Origin: Pelagerythrobacter rhizovicinus
GTDB lineage: Bacteria > Pseudomonadota > Alphaproteobacteria > Sphingomonadales > Sphingomonadaceae
Length of the DNA: 64,000 nt
Direction: 5' to 3'
Assembly: GCF_004135625.1 (NCBI RefSeq)
Contig: NZ_SDPV01000002.1
Span: 434,001-498,000, forward strand
Shown here: positions 16,901 through 24,907 of the stretch, piece after piece
Numbering within the stretch: the first letter of the stretch is position 1
How the letters are laid out: each line of letters opens with the position of its first letter
Notes under the pieces: generated by a model
Database searches by the model: none
Told to the model about the DNA's origin: nothing
What the model saw: the letters and a program-made list of their open reading frames with translations, nothing else
Program-made: the position numbers and the translations under genes

Positions 16901-17688
16901 TTGTGCGGGGCGACGACCAGAATGCCCTCGGCGAATGCCATCAGTGGCAGACGCTCGAGCTCGCTGTCTCCGGGCTCCGCATCGCGAATGTTTGTGCCCG
17001 TGGTGCTGCCGAGAATGAAAGGGGCGAGATCACATTCGCTCACGTCCAGGCGGGCCAGGTCGGTCCAGCTGACCAAACAACGCTTTGCAATCCGCGCAAG
17101 ATTACGTTTCCTGGGCAAATCAAGCTTAGCCGAGGACTCGTCTTCGGCAGTAACGCGGTCCGTCAAGCCGGCGCGATCAGCGAGCAAGTCCGAGAGCGCC
17201 AGCAGTGCGTAAGCGCGATCGAAGGCCTCCGAGCTCCAAGGTGATGGTGGCAGATGGCCGAAGGCCTCGAACACGTCCTCGGTGAACGCAGCCGCCTTTT
17301 CCCAGACGCCTTGGAAAAGCCGGTACGGGCCACGCCGTGTCGCAGCGATGGTAACGAAAAAATCCTCGGGCGGATCCTCTAGCTGGTTGATTCCGCAGTC
17401 GACCAGATCGCGGTTGAGTAGCCGATAGAGCTTGTCCCGTGTTGGCCGGACGTCGCCCTGTGCACAGGTGAGAACGAGCCGCATTGCCATGTCCAGGCGC
17501 ACTGAGTTGGAACCGAACGAGGGATCCGTTTGCAGCCCGGCGAGCATCGCAGCTGTCTCTATTGGCTCGAGGAGCGACAGCCGCCGCTCCAAGCCGGCGA
17601 CCGCGTCGAATGTGCTAGCGGGTCTCAGTGAGGCGGGCGTTGCCGCGAACAGCGCTTCCCAGGCATCAGCATCCAATCGATCGGTCAT
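13927..17688 (-). CDS. Very large unknown protein with C-terminal PD-(D/E)XK nuclease signature
   Basis: A 1253-aa protein starting at ATG 17688. Near the C-terminus is GDIDVLALS followed 15 residues later by WVIEAKD: D1136 ... E1151-A-K1153, the core of PD-(D/E)XK nucleases, with a downstream SRLSEYRGQ helix as in NERD- or Mrr-like nucleases. The first ~1100 residues are unassigned; I see no Walker A, DEAD box or methyltransferase motif. They contain several possible α/β segments (GLSIVLVGGWGRAGS, GDFFDADKPSF). The stop lies 44 bp before the 584-aa gene on the same strand. A large sensor fused to a nuclease, next to CBASS and a type III-like system, suggests a defence effector, but the family is new to me. 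Confidence 0.6.
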   Translation of the reverse strand: MTDRLDADAWEALFAATPASLRPASTFDAVAGLERRLSLLEPIETAAMLAGLQTDPSFGSNSVRLDMAMRLVLTCAQGDVRPTRDKLYRLLNRDLVDCGINQLEDPPEDFFVTIAATRRGPYRLFQGVWEKAAAFTEDVFEAFGHLPPSPWSSEAFDRAYALLALSDLLADRAGLTDRVTAEDESSAKLDLPRKRNLARIAKRCLVSWTDLARLDVSECDLAPFILGSTTGTNIRDAEPGDSELERLPLMAFAEGILVVAPHNLSIAARAHLIEEAVAHGEADRLCFLLLNTQSERISIAGFARMWDLPTQKIGGHPVRQTIWASSVGRPIHLLQIVDGFEGVPPARFGVIEDSQSLENVVSRSIAFVQEQMRKRPDFREGLSIVLVGGWGRAGSLSLPLSDEPDWDVIALEPEDAATICLAGRGGGKPMDLWRLSKQLRLVEAQGFRIEHTNGWLNLFALWRETRRTLIPEHEVGFQPPASFHYPTDLLLEVRGDAARRHNRNAMPLPDGRFEIVSRFDRGDFFDADKPSFVSTTGLGRGEMLGLVVGRRPVWLQIVPDSGSDRAFDTHETWRAAIHWLEVGLPAFDTAYPDLDQDPVLITLAIEWPPDRLKRPVDNVAIDAAISITLDRDVRTARLDLGPAWQHGLHRADNHAELSLASALLSIVSALAGGRVDRADLYALMQEVVGSDDIRWRHSFAADRPLMLLKAHGLISTFEEVPESASALVRCGSTFLSRPRSAGPRIEGADDCFVFLMAQHGALTERLLETIAEYDRTALVELALSRLVSALAEDQSWTLSARALRAIHGAEKDFERSLSRRSEINGVIRGASIVVEMAASEAPLSSGRPIGQADVDELLAQALLLFQTAELIPPIRAGFIEPELQISPTGDILYDHAFTRSALVPSVHARHSEARQDADRAYRSHFDRAAEQGPLDRAFEAAVVAEYGIPFDAFTALSGACAELAVAAKTAAPRLRRSELVGAIAALPGYEDIDPAAAIDRLTLPARRGWKTLPSGLGASDFDVSRFDRHFSLIARPIVALDADEDSLLLVSPPLMERSALHNLAGAMQGTLQGKFWTSPAMRVFVGAAAEKMGLDFNQRVAEHIRALGLTSFPSTKVTDALHHKGTDAVKRLGDIDVLALSADGHHAWVIEAKDIRFCRTLGETSSRLSEYRGQTDSRGRRDKLRKHLDRVEYVRAHRIDLAQRYDLEEPPAVHGLVVFESPQPMAFVPSHPSTDARFVMLGDLNGLDWAPRM

Positions 17689-17912
17689 GCCTATCCACTA
17701 TGTTGCCGATCTGTTCCGGCGGCAAGGGCCACGACCATTTAACCCCCAACGGGGCCCCGCGCGCCTGTGCCGCGCAGAGCAGCCTTCACGCCGGTCGATG
17801 CCGCGGGAAGGTGATGATCATGCGATCCTGAGACGCATTTCACCAAACGGCGGTCCGCTTTTCGCGCCGTCGGTCCCGAAGCGGACTGTCGGCAAACGGC
17901 CCATTTTCAGTC
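17689..17912. other. Intergenic region between the type III-like cluster and the 1253-aa gene
   Basis: About 220 bp separating two minus-strand gene groups. It should hold the promoter of the 1253-aa/584-aa operon or the end of the mod-res transcript. No convincing hairpin with a T-run or -35/-10 pair was found by eye. Confidence 0.4.
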
Positions 17913-18707
17913 TCAAAATAATCGGTTCAGCAGATTCGGTTCGCTCACCTTCAATCTGTCGAGCATGCTGTTCACATAGAACATATCCGGCGTCGCCACG
18001 GCAGGCAGGACGATCACGCCATAATCAGGATCTGCCTTGTCCAATGTGAAGACGACCAGCCCCACACCGTGGATGCTGCACAGCGATTTCAGCCGATTCA
18101 TGTCGTCGCTGCTCGTGGTGCGCGGGACGACGATGTAGCTCTTGTGCGAGAACAGCCTGTAGGCAACTGCCTGTCCGAAGGCGACGACTGGCTGGCTCGG
18201 CGTCGCCTTGATCTCGGCGGTGACGATCTGCGGCTCGAACTTGAACATGTCTTGGGCACGGGGCTTTAGCACGCCCATCACATCCGGTGTGCCCCACTTT
18301 CCGCCGAGACTGCTGCCGCCCAGTTCGCCCGCGATCGTGACTTCGTCGTTCTCCTCCAGCCAGTCCGCAAAGCTGGCATAGAAATCCTGCTCCGCCAACG
18401 TTCCCTGCACGGCGCCGTCCTTCACGGGCACGACGGGCGCGGTCGCAGCGGCTGCGTCAGCGGCAATCGCCTCCGCCGCGTCCTCGTCTACAAACTTAGA
18501 CAGCTGATAGGTGCCGCGGGCGACCTTCACGATATCGTCCGAGCTCTGGAACAGCACTTGGATGGCACCGTGGATGCTGTTGGGCGGCGTATCCGGTGCC
18601 TCGGAGTGGATCAGCTTGAGGATCTCTCCCCAGCGGATCCCGCCAGTATGCTCTTGCAGTATCTCGCGAGCACGCGCCTGGATCTGCTTTCGATTCAACT
18701 TGTCCAT
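17913..18707 (-). CDS. HARE-HTH winged-helix nuclease, third gene of the type III-like cluster
   Basis: A 264-aa protein. Residues 1-72 form a HARE-HTH/HB1-type winged helix (ARAREILQEHTGGIRWGEIL ... VARGTYQLS), a domain known from restriction enzymes, RNA polymerase delta subunit and ASXL proteins. After an Ala-rich linker (~76-96) comes a restriction-endonuclease-like domain with GTPDVMGVL (D142) and VTAEIKATP (E165-x-K167), then a conserved AFGQAVAYRLFSHKSYIVVP helix-strand unit. It starts 9 bp after the res stop on the same strand, so it is probably the third cistron. It could be an accessory nuclease of the restriction complex or a separate modification-dependent nuclease. Confidence 0.7.
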   Translation of the reverse strand: MDKLNRKQIQARAREILQEHTGGIRWGEILKLIHSEAPDTPPNSIHGAIQVLFQSSDDIVKVARGTYQLSKFVDEDAAEAIAADAAAATAPVVPVKDGAVQGTLAEQDFYASFADWLEENDEVTIAGELGGSSLGGKWGTPDVMGVLKPRAQDMFKFEPQIVTAEIKATPSQPVVAFGQAVAYRLFSHKSYIVVPRTTSSDDMNRLKSLCSIHGVGLVVFTLDKADPDYGVIVLPAVATPDMFYVNSMLDRLKVSEPNLLNRLF

Positions 18708-18716
18708 TTCAGCCCC

Positions 18717-21305
18717 TCAACCAATCGCCGCATCGATCTGCCGCGCCACGCCGCCGCCGCGATCGAGTTCCGCCCAGAGGAATATGACCTTGCCGTCGCT
18801 TACTTCCTGCAGCCGCGCGCCGATGTTCTTCTTCTCGCGGCTATCCGCGTTGTCGGTCCGGTCCGCACCCTTGTATTCGACGATCAGCTTGCGGCCGTCC
18901 TGCAGCTGCGCCACGAAATCCGGGTAGAACAGGTCAGACGAGGTCGGCAGCGAATAGGACCAGGTGGTGCGGTCCACGTTCCGCACCCAGAATTGGATCG
19001 CTTCGTGATCATCGATCTGGACGGCGGCCATCCATTCCTCGCCGCCGTGCTTCAAGTCGCCGACCTGCGCGAACAGGTGCTTTCGCGGCCGCCATGGACC
19101 GGCGTAGGGCGTGCGCGGGTCATAGCCCGCCTTCGAGAAGCTGAACCCATTCTCGCCGAGCGCCAGAACGGGTGCGATGTCGGTCATCAGCAACTGCACA
19201 CCGCGCGCACCGGCCTCGCGTCGTAGCTGGGTTACTCGCGCGATGATCGCCCTGCGCAACGCGAACTTCCCGCGAACCAACTGCGGCAGCGGGATACGCT
19301 CCGCGACGCCTTCGACCACGCGACGGCAATATTCGAGGAAGATCGGCTGGGCGACATCGCGCTGGCGCGTCGTGCGGTCGAGGAAACGCGATAACGCCGC
19401 CACGTCCCAGTCGGTCGCGTCGTCCAGCGCCAGTTCGGCAGCCGCGTCAATGCGGCTGTAGACAACCTGATCGCCTTCCACGTCCATCTCGAACGTGTCT
19501 GGCCGCTCGGTCAGCGCGAAGCCCGGGAGACTGGTGTCGACCTGGCTCAGATCCCATCCGCCAACGTCGACCAGCGTTTCGGGGAAGACGATCTCCAGCT
19601 GCCCGTCGCGCTCGATCGCGAGACGCGGCAGAGTCAGCACCTGTCCCTGCTCGGCGAGGGACAGCGTCTCGGCGCGCCGCGCAATGAACGCCTCTACCGC
19701 CGTGATCGGTGTCGTCTCCGGCGTGGCAACGGCGGCGGCGACGTCGCGCAGCACATCGTCAGGCGCATCGGTGTCGAACGTAATCGCGACGCCGCCGTCG
19801 CCGCCATCGGCAATCCGGGTCGCGGCGACCATCTCGGGCGTCCACGCGCTCTGGTCGGGACGTTCCTGAACGCGCAGCACCGGCAATTCAGGCCGGGTGA
19901 ACAACGGCTGGTCATCGCGCCACTCAAAGGTATCGGGCTGCTCGACGATGGCTTCCAATGCCGTGCGCTCATCGAAGCCCATATGGATCAGTCGGTCCTT
20001 CAGCCCCTCCGCCGCCTCGAAGAAGTTCTTCTCCGACACATGCGCATAGGCGCGGTTCAGCTCCTCGGATGAGCGGCGCGTCGCGAACGGCATGCGCAAC
20101 ACCCGGCCCAGCAGCTGCTCTACAGCGCCGCCACTGCGGATGCTGGCGAGCGAGCAGAAGACGTAGGCGAAGGAGCAATCCCAGCCTTCCTTCAGCGCGT
20201 CGACGGTGATGACGTGCTCGATCTTGCAAGCGGGGTCGAACAGGTCGATGCCGTCGAGCTCGCGCTGGTTGCCTGTCGCGACCGCGATCCGGTCTTCGGG
20301 AATGCGGCAATCTTCGATCAGATGGCGCTTCACCACGTCGACCGTCGCCTCCGCGCCTTCGCGGGCGGGCTGCGCCTGATAGAGCGCGATTGGGCGGATG
20401 CCGCCGCCGTCCTTCTCGGCGATACCTTCCAGCCATGCGCGGTTGTCGACCGCATGGGCAATCGCCTGCTGCCAACTGGTATGCTGTGACAGGTGGATCG
20501 GGAGCTTGATCATATCCGCGGCCTTAAGTTCAGCGGCGGTGGCCGAGACGATGACGTTGGAGCGCACCGGCGTCGCCGTGAACTCGACCACAGCGGCAGG
20601 TGCCAGACGCCCGAAGGTCTCGCCAGACAGCGTCGATGTGAAGTTGTGCGCCTCGTCCACGATCACCAGCGGGCGGTGCAGCTTCATCAGGTTCGCAAAG
20701 CTTGCGATCGGCTTACCCCGCCTGGCGCCATCCTCATGCCGAGCAACGTGGGCTCCGGCCGGCAGCGACGCAAAATGCGGCTCCAGCTCTTCGTCATCCA
20801 AATATACATTACGGTCCTCGGCGTTGCGCACGCGGAATGCCTGCACGGTCGACACGATCACCGTCGCGGCATCGGCCATGTCCTGCGGGCGCAGCTGGCG
20901 CCGCTCATCGATGCCGTAGACGCGCACCGCACCGCCGAACGTCGCCTCCAGCGCCTGACGATAGGGATGGCCTACCTTCTTGAGCGCGCCCAACGTCTGT
21001 TCGGCTATGGTGGTCGACGTGACCAGCCACAGCACCACCGGGAAGCGTCGGTTCAGGTAGGTGTCGCGCGCCACGCCGATCGCATGGCTCGCGAGCAATG
21101 TCTTGCCGCCGCCCGTCGGCAGGCGCAGACAGCAATACGGCACGTCCGGTAGCCCGGCGAGCGGGCGATAGGCCGCGCCGTAGGCGCCCGGCTCGCCGAC
21201 CGCGCATGCGGCAGCATAGGCCCGTGCGTGATCGCGGATCGCCGCTTGGTCGAGGAAGGTGCGCAGCGCATCGAGCGCCCGGTGCTGATAGTCCTTCAGT
21301 TCCAT
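18717..21305 (-). CDS. res: Type III restriction endonuclease Res-like helicase/nuclease subunit
   Basis: An 862-aa superfamily 2 helicase-nuclease. Motif I PTGGGKT is at 63-69 and motif II DEAH at 217-220 (VIVDEAHNF). Motif III is FTATPVRSN, and motif VI lies in GGAVEQLLGRVLRMPF. The last ~70 residues hold a PD-(D/E)XK nuclease, DFVAQLQDG ... VEYKGAD (D796, E810-x-K812). It would translocate on DNA and cut after collision or signalling, in complex with the Mod protein. Its ATG overlaps the mod stop by one base (TGATG), so the genes are coupled. Length is close to the usual ~900-1000 aa of Res proteins. Confidence 0.88.
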   Translation of the reverse strand: MELKDYQHRALDALRTFLDQAAIRDHARAYAAACAVGEPGAYGAAYRPLAGLPDVPYCCLRLPTGGGKTLLASHAIGVARDTYLNRRFPVVLWLVTSTTIAEQTLGALKKVGHPYRQALEATFGGAVRVYGIDERRQLRPQDMADAATVIVSTVQAFRVRNAEDRNVYLDDEELEPHFASLPAGAHVARHEDGARRGKPIASFANLMKLHRPLVIVDEAHNFTSTLSGETFGRLAPAAVVEFTATPVRSNVIVSATAAELKAADMIKLPIHLSQHTSWQQAIAHAVDNRAWLEGIAEKDGGGIRPIALYQAQPAREGAEATVDVVKRHLIEDCRIPEDRIAVATGNQRELDGIDLFDPACKIEHVITVDALKEGWDCSFAYVFCSLASIRSGGAVEQLLGRVLRMPFATRRSSEELNRAYAHVSEKNFFEAAEGLKDRLIHMGFDERTALEAIVEQPDTFEWRDDQPLFTRPELPVLRVQERPDQSAWTPEMVAATRIADGGDGGVAITFDTDAPDDVLRDVAAAVATPETTPITAVEAFIARRAETLSLAEQGQVLTLPRLAIERDGQLEIVFPETLVDVGGWDLSQVDTSLPGFALTERPDTFEMDVEGDQVVYSRIDAAAELALDDATDWDVAALSRFLDRTTRQRDVAQPIFLEYCRRVVEGVAERIPLPQLVRGKFALRRAIIARVTQLRREAGARGVQLLMTDIAPVLALGENGFSFSKAGYDPRTPYAGPWRPRKHLFAQVGDLKHGGEEWMAAVQIDDHEAIQFWVRNVDRTTWSYSLPTSSDLFYPDFVAQLQDGRKLIVEYKGADRTDNADSREKKNIGARLQEVSDGKVIFLWAELDRGGGVARQIDAAIG

Positions 21306-22930
21306 CAGCGCGCCCTCACGTCATAGGGCGTCTGCTTGAATGTCACGCCCGCCTCCGCCAACCGCGCCGCGCCCAGCTTGCTCCATTCGCCATAGACCGT
21401 AATCGGCCCGTGCCAGCCGCTCTCCTCGCGCAGCCGGGCGAGCAGCGCAGCGGTTAGCACGTTTCCGCCACTGACCGAGCGGTCGCCAAGGATGCCGTTG
21501 TAGAGCAAGGCATAGGCAATCCCGTCATGCACCCCCAGCACCGGCGTGTCGGCCGTCCCGATGAAGGGCGTGCCCGTCTCGCTGAACCAAACATGCGCGG
21601 CCAGCGTCCGGAAGGCGATACCATCAGCGATGTGCCCCTCGGAATCGAACACGGCTGCGCCGAGCCGATAGAAGCGATAGCCGCCACCGCCGGCCCAGCC
21701 GACCGCTTCGGAAACTCCGCCCTGTTCGCCCGCGATCACCTTGTCGAGCCGCGGCTTGCAGTGGGTTACGGCATGCTCGCCCATCTCGATACCGATCCAG
21801 CGCCGCCCCATCTTGTGGGCGACCGCCGCTGTCGTGCCGGAGCCGAGGAAGCTGTCGAGCACCAAATCTCCACGAACTGAAAATAATTCTAAGATGCGTC
21901 TAATAAGTGCTTCGGGCTTTTTGCCCTTTGGAAACCTGACATCGCCTTCATTGTGTATATTGTTTGATAGCAGATCGTCCCAAATATTCGAAAGCGCCTC
22001 CCCCGTGGTATATCTTCCATCAATCATGCGAAGCTTACTACTATAGAATAGCCACCTTTGGCCTCCACGGAGAACAATAGGAAGTTTATCATCCCTTTTT
22101 ATCAAGAACGTATCGGAGGGATTCCTCTCGGACAGTTCAATTATTTCTTGAGTTTCTTTCGCAACTTGGCTGGTATCAGGTCGCACAGGTTGCACAACGC
22201 GATCGGCGTGGTCCAACACGAAACGCTCGATCTTTGATTCGAATCCTTGGCCGAGCACCTTTTTCGCTTCACCAAGAGTTCGAAAGTCAAAGTGTTTGCA
22301 GAAAGCCTTATTAACTGTTATCAAACGCCAGTCTTGCATATCTTCATCGAAATTTTCAATGAACGAACTGTAGCGTTTATCCCTTGGTCTGGCTGCATAA
22401 GACCTTCCAGGCTTCCATTCATTCTTATTTTTAGCATATATGACAATATAGTTGGCCGTTGTAACTAATCCTGGATTGATAGTTTTATGGCCTTTCGGGG
22501 CAGATTGCTTGAATGTGACGAAGTATGTCCTATTTTTTCGCCCCATTATCTCGTCAAGGATCACCGTTGCATACGCAATCTCGTTAGCATCCAAATGAAC
22601 GATGAGAGTTCCATCGTCAGCTAAAAATTCTCGAAGAAGAGCGAGGCGTGGATACATTAATCCAAGCCAAACTGAATGCTCTAGATTATCATCATAATTT
22701 TCAAAGGCCTCCCCCGTATTAAAGGGAGGATCAATATAAATACATTTCACCGCTCCCTTGTAATAGGGAAGCAGCGCCTTCAGTGCGTCGAGGTTGTCGC
22801 CCTGAATAAGCATGTTACCGGTCGCGGCGTCGCCCCCGTCGAGCGATGGCACCGTTTCCAACAGCCGATACGGCACGTCCGCCGCCGCGCGCACATCTTC
22901 ACCGCGCGTCATCCAATCCAGTATCGGCAC
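21305..22930 (-). CDS. mod: Type III-like adenine-specific DNA methyltransferase (Mod)
   Basis: A 541-aa beta-class N6-adenine/N4-cytosine methyltransferase. The catalytic DPPF (67-70, in CIYIDPPFNTGEAF) comes before the SAM-binding DSFLGSGTT (359-367), the order typical of Mod proteins. The ~280 residues between them contain the target-recognition region. That middle part (roughly 21880-22740) is strikingly AT-rich: hand counts of three 60-base lines give 21-25 G+C, against 41 of 60 in a line of the adjoining res gene. This points to replacement of the recognition module by recombination. It is the first gene of the cluster. Methylation protects host DNA and directs Res. Confidence 0.88.
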   Translation of the reverse strand: MPILDWMTRGEDVRAAADVPYRLLETVPSLDGGDAATGNMLIQGDNLDALKALLPYYKGAVKCIYIDPPFNTGEAFENYDDNLEHSVWLGLMYPRLALLREFLADDGTLIVHLDANEIAYATVILDEIMGRKNRTYFVTFKQSAPKGHKTINPGLVTTANYIVIYAKNKNEWKPGRSYAARPRDKRYSSFIENFDEDMQDWRLITVNKAFCKHFDFRTLGEAKKVLGQGFESKIERFVLDHADRVVQPVRPDTSQVAKETQEIIELSERNPSDTFLIKRDDKLPIVLRGGQRWLFYSSKLRMIDGRYTTGEALSNIWDDLLSNNIHNEGDVRFPKGKKPEALIRRILELFSVRGDLVLDSFLGSGTTAAVAHKMGRRWIGIEMGEHAVTHCKPRLDKVIAGEQGGVSEAVGWAGGGGYRFYRLGAAVFDSEGHIADGIAFRTLAAHVWFSETGTPFIGTADTPVLGVHDGIAYALLYNGILGDRSVSGGNVLTAALLARLREESGWHGPITVYGEWSKLGAARLAEAGVTFKQTPYDVRAR

Positions 22931-23832
22931 TCAGCCCCCAACGACACAATGACTTGTCCCTAGCTGTAGCCGCACCATGGCTGAACCGACAAGCCTCCAG
23001 GCACGCTGGGTGATAGCTCGGATGAACCAAGGTCCGTTAGCTCTGCTTGCGGCTCCGGGGGCAGCCAGTCTGAGAACGGCCTAAGAGCGGACGCCCCCAT
23101 CGTGGATTTGCTCGGGGATCTTCGACTCAGGCGTGCTCTTCTCCGAATAGCGGTACGTACCGAGTGCGCATTCCTCGGCTGTAGGATGGCGCATCATCTC
23201 GCGCCGCAATTTTGGCGAACACGCGATGGACGATGATCTCTACCGCCTGCTCTCAAGCGAACTTGTCCGCGAACACCTCGCGGAGCGCGCAGCGTGGTGC
23301 GGTTGCCACCGCAATGTGGATCATTGCCTCGACTTCGTCGTCGCTGGCCCGGATCATATCCATGCGCTTATGAGAACAAAGAAGGAGCATTTCCGCAATC
23401 AGGATTCTTCCGCTGGCCGTTTACACCAACTCGAGAACCCGTCGATCCGACTTTTAACCTCAGCATAGAAAGAGTGACCATGAGACTCTCGACGTCAATG
23501 GAACTGGTAGCTAGGTGGTGCGCAGCTCTCGGAGCGAACATCCATCTGCAGATCGTAAACGTAAAATTACGTGACCCGGTACACTGCTAGAAATTTCCGA
23601 GCGTAGATGCCAATTCCGATATCTCCGGGCGGACATGTGCTAGACCAGACCCCTACCCGTTTGAAAAAACGCTTAGGCAAGGATCGCCAGATGAACGTAT
23701 CTAGCTGCGCCCGATGTGTAGACGATACGGCTTAGGGCTATGGTGTAGTGACCTTAACATAGCGCCGTGTCGCACCCCCCAAATTTTTCCCGTTTGTTGC
23801 AGTGGTTTTTTCGAAGTTACCGCCGACAGTTT
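22931..23832. other. 900-bp stretch without a supported gene
   Basis: Between mod and the HUH-Rep-like gene. Two plus-strand frames (23226-23468 and 23294-23590) overlap each other, have no good ribosome-binding site and no recognisable motif. Minus-strand frames break every 40-70 codons. The promoter of the mod-res-HARE operon should lie near 22940-23000. Some of this may be decayed coding DNA or an insertion scar. Confidence 0.45.
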
Positions 23833-24804
23833 TCATGTGCGCTGGTCGGCGCGCGTGATGATGCGACATGGGTGGAATTGCTTGTTGCCGCAGGTATCCC
23901 GAATGCGGTTCCAATGCGACTGAGCTTCGTCTGGGGTTGGCGCAGGTGAAGCACCCGTCCGTGGTGCAATCTCCCGCCTAACGGCTGCCCGAACCTTCTC
24001 CGCTATCGCACGCCCGGAGCCGATCGAGAAAATTATGTCACCCACTTCGCAATGGGAGAATACCTCAACCAGCCGCGCGACACTACCGCGAGCGTGTGCC
24101 ACGTCCTGAAGCCGATACCCATCTCCGTTCCGAGGGATCGGGTTCTTCGCAAAGGCGGGCCGCTTCAGCATATACTGCCCGAGCCACGTCAGGTCATCTA
24201 CGGTCTGTCCAACGTTCTTTATAACGACACTCCTCGCGCCCAGCGAATTGGTCAGCGCGCGGCGATCCCGCATCTCCGCTTCTATTTCGGTGACCTTCAG
24301 GTGATTACCGGGCGCGCGAGTTCCGATGAAGTGAATATGCGAGACCAAGCGTCGGCCGGGTTCGCCGACCATATTCTTCCAAATGTCGGTCTCGATTACT
24401 CCGAAACCCTCGAGGCCGCTCCGACGTAGGTGTCCGTTAGCGATCGCCTTCAATGACAACAAATCGATGTCCGGCGCTCTCTCCCAGCTTACCCCCGCAT
24501 CCCATGCCAGGGTGCACCAAAGCCATTGCCGATCCGGCTCTTGCAGATAGGCGTCGGACAGGGCGTCAATTAATTCGAACTGGGCTGCGCGGTGCACCCA
24601 TTTATTACTCAATAGCGCACGGTCCGACAGCCTACGGTGGACGATCTTTGACAGGAATTTGAGGTCGTCGCTCTCCATCGCCCACCGTGCGATGTCCGTA
24701 CGGTAGGCCTCGTCAAACAGCGCGATCTTCCGCTCGGCCTCTGCCTGCGCAGCAGCAATGCTCGGCGCGGCGAAAATTTCGGAAAGGGTGTTCACAGGGG
24801 GCAC
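23833..24804 (-). CDS. HUH endonuclease-like replication (Rep) protein
   Basis: A 323-aa protein with three motifs in the order of HUH replication initiators: a motif-1-like WLWCTLAWDAG, the metal-binding His-x-His in VSHIHFIGTR, and Tyr-x-x-Lys in GQYMLKRPAF, which would carry the catalytic tyrosine. Such proteins nick one DNA strand at an origin and stay bound to the 5' end. It is the last gene of a minus-strand set with an AlpA-like regulator, an arrangement seen in integrated plasmid-like or satellite elements. The C-terminal tail (TGASPAPTPDEAQSHW) is low complexity. Family assignment rests on motif spacing only. Confidence 0.5.
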   Translation of the reverse strand: MPPVNTLSEIFAAPSIAAAQAEAERKIALFDEAYRTDIARWAMESDDLKFLSKIVHRRLSDRALLSNKWVHRAAQFELIDALSDAYLQEPDRQWLWCTLAWDAGVSWERAPDIDLLSLKAIANGHLRRSGLEGFGVIETDIWKNMVGEPGRRLVSHIHFIGTRAPGNHLKVTEIEAEMRDRRALTNSLGARSVVIKNVGQTVDDLTWLGQYMLKRPAFAKNPIPRNGDGYRLQDVAHARGSVARLVEVFSHCEVGDIIFSIGSGRAIAEKVRAAVRREIAPRTGASPAPTPDEAQSHWNRIRDTCGNKQFHPCRIITRADQRT

Positions 24805-24907
24805 TCCTTGCGCGTTGCCCTCCGGTTGCGCGAGGCGACCGGAGGGCCATTGGCGGTCTCGTTGTTGAAAAAAAATTGATCGACAAGGAGTCCTGTCCGT
24901 TGCTCCG

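Noticed and set aside
13724-17244. Long plus-strand frames (13724-14725, 15362-15919, 15955-17244)
   Set aside because: They are antisense shadows of the 1253-aa gene and its partner, with Arg/Ser-rich or charge-skewed products typical of high-GC off-frames.
23226-23590. Two overlapping small plus-strand frames in the 900-bp gap
   Set aside because: No ribosome-binding site, no motif, and they exclude each other.
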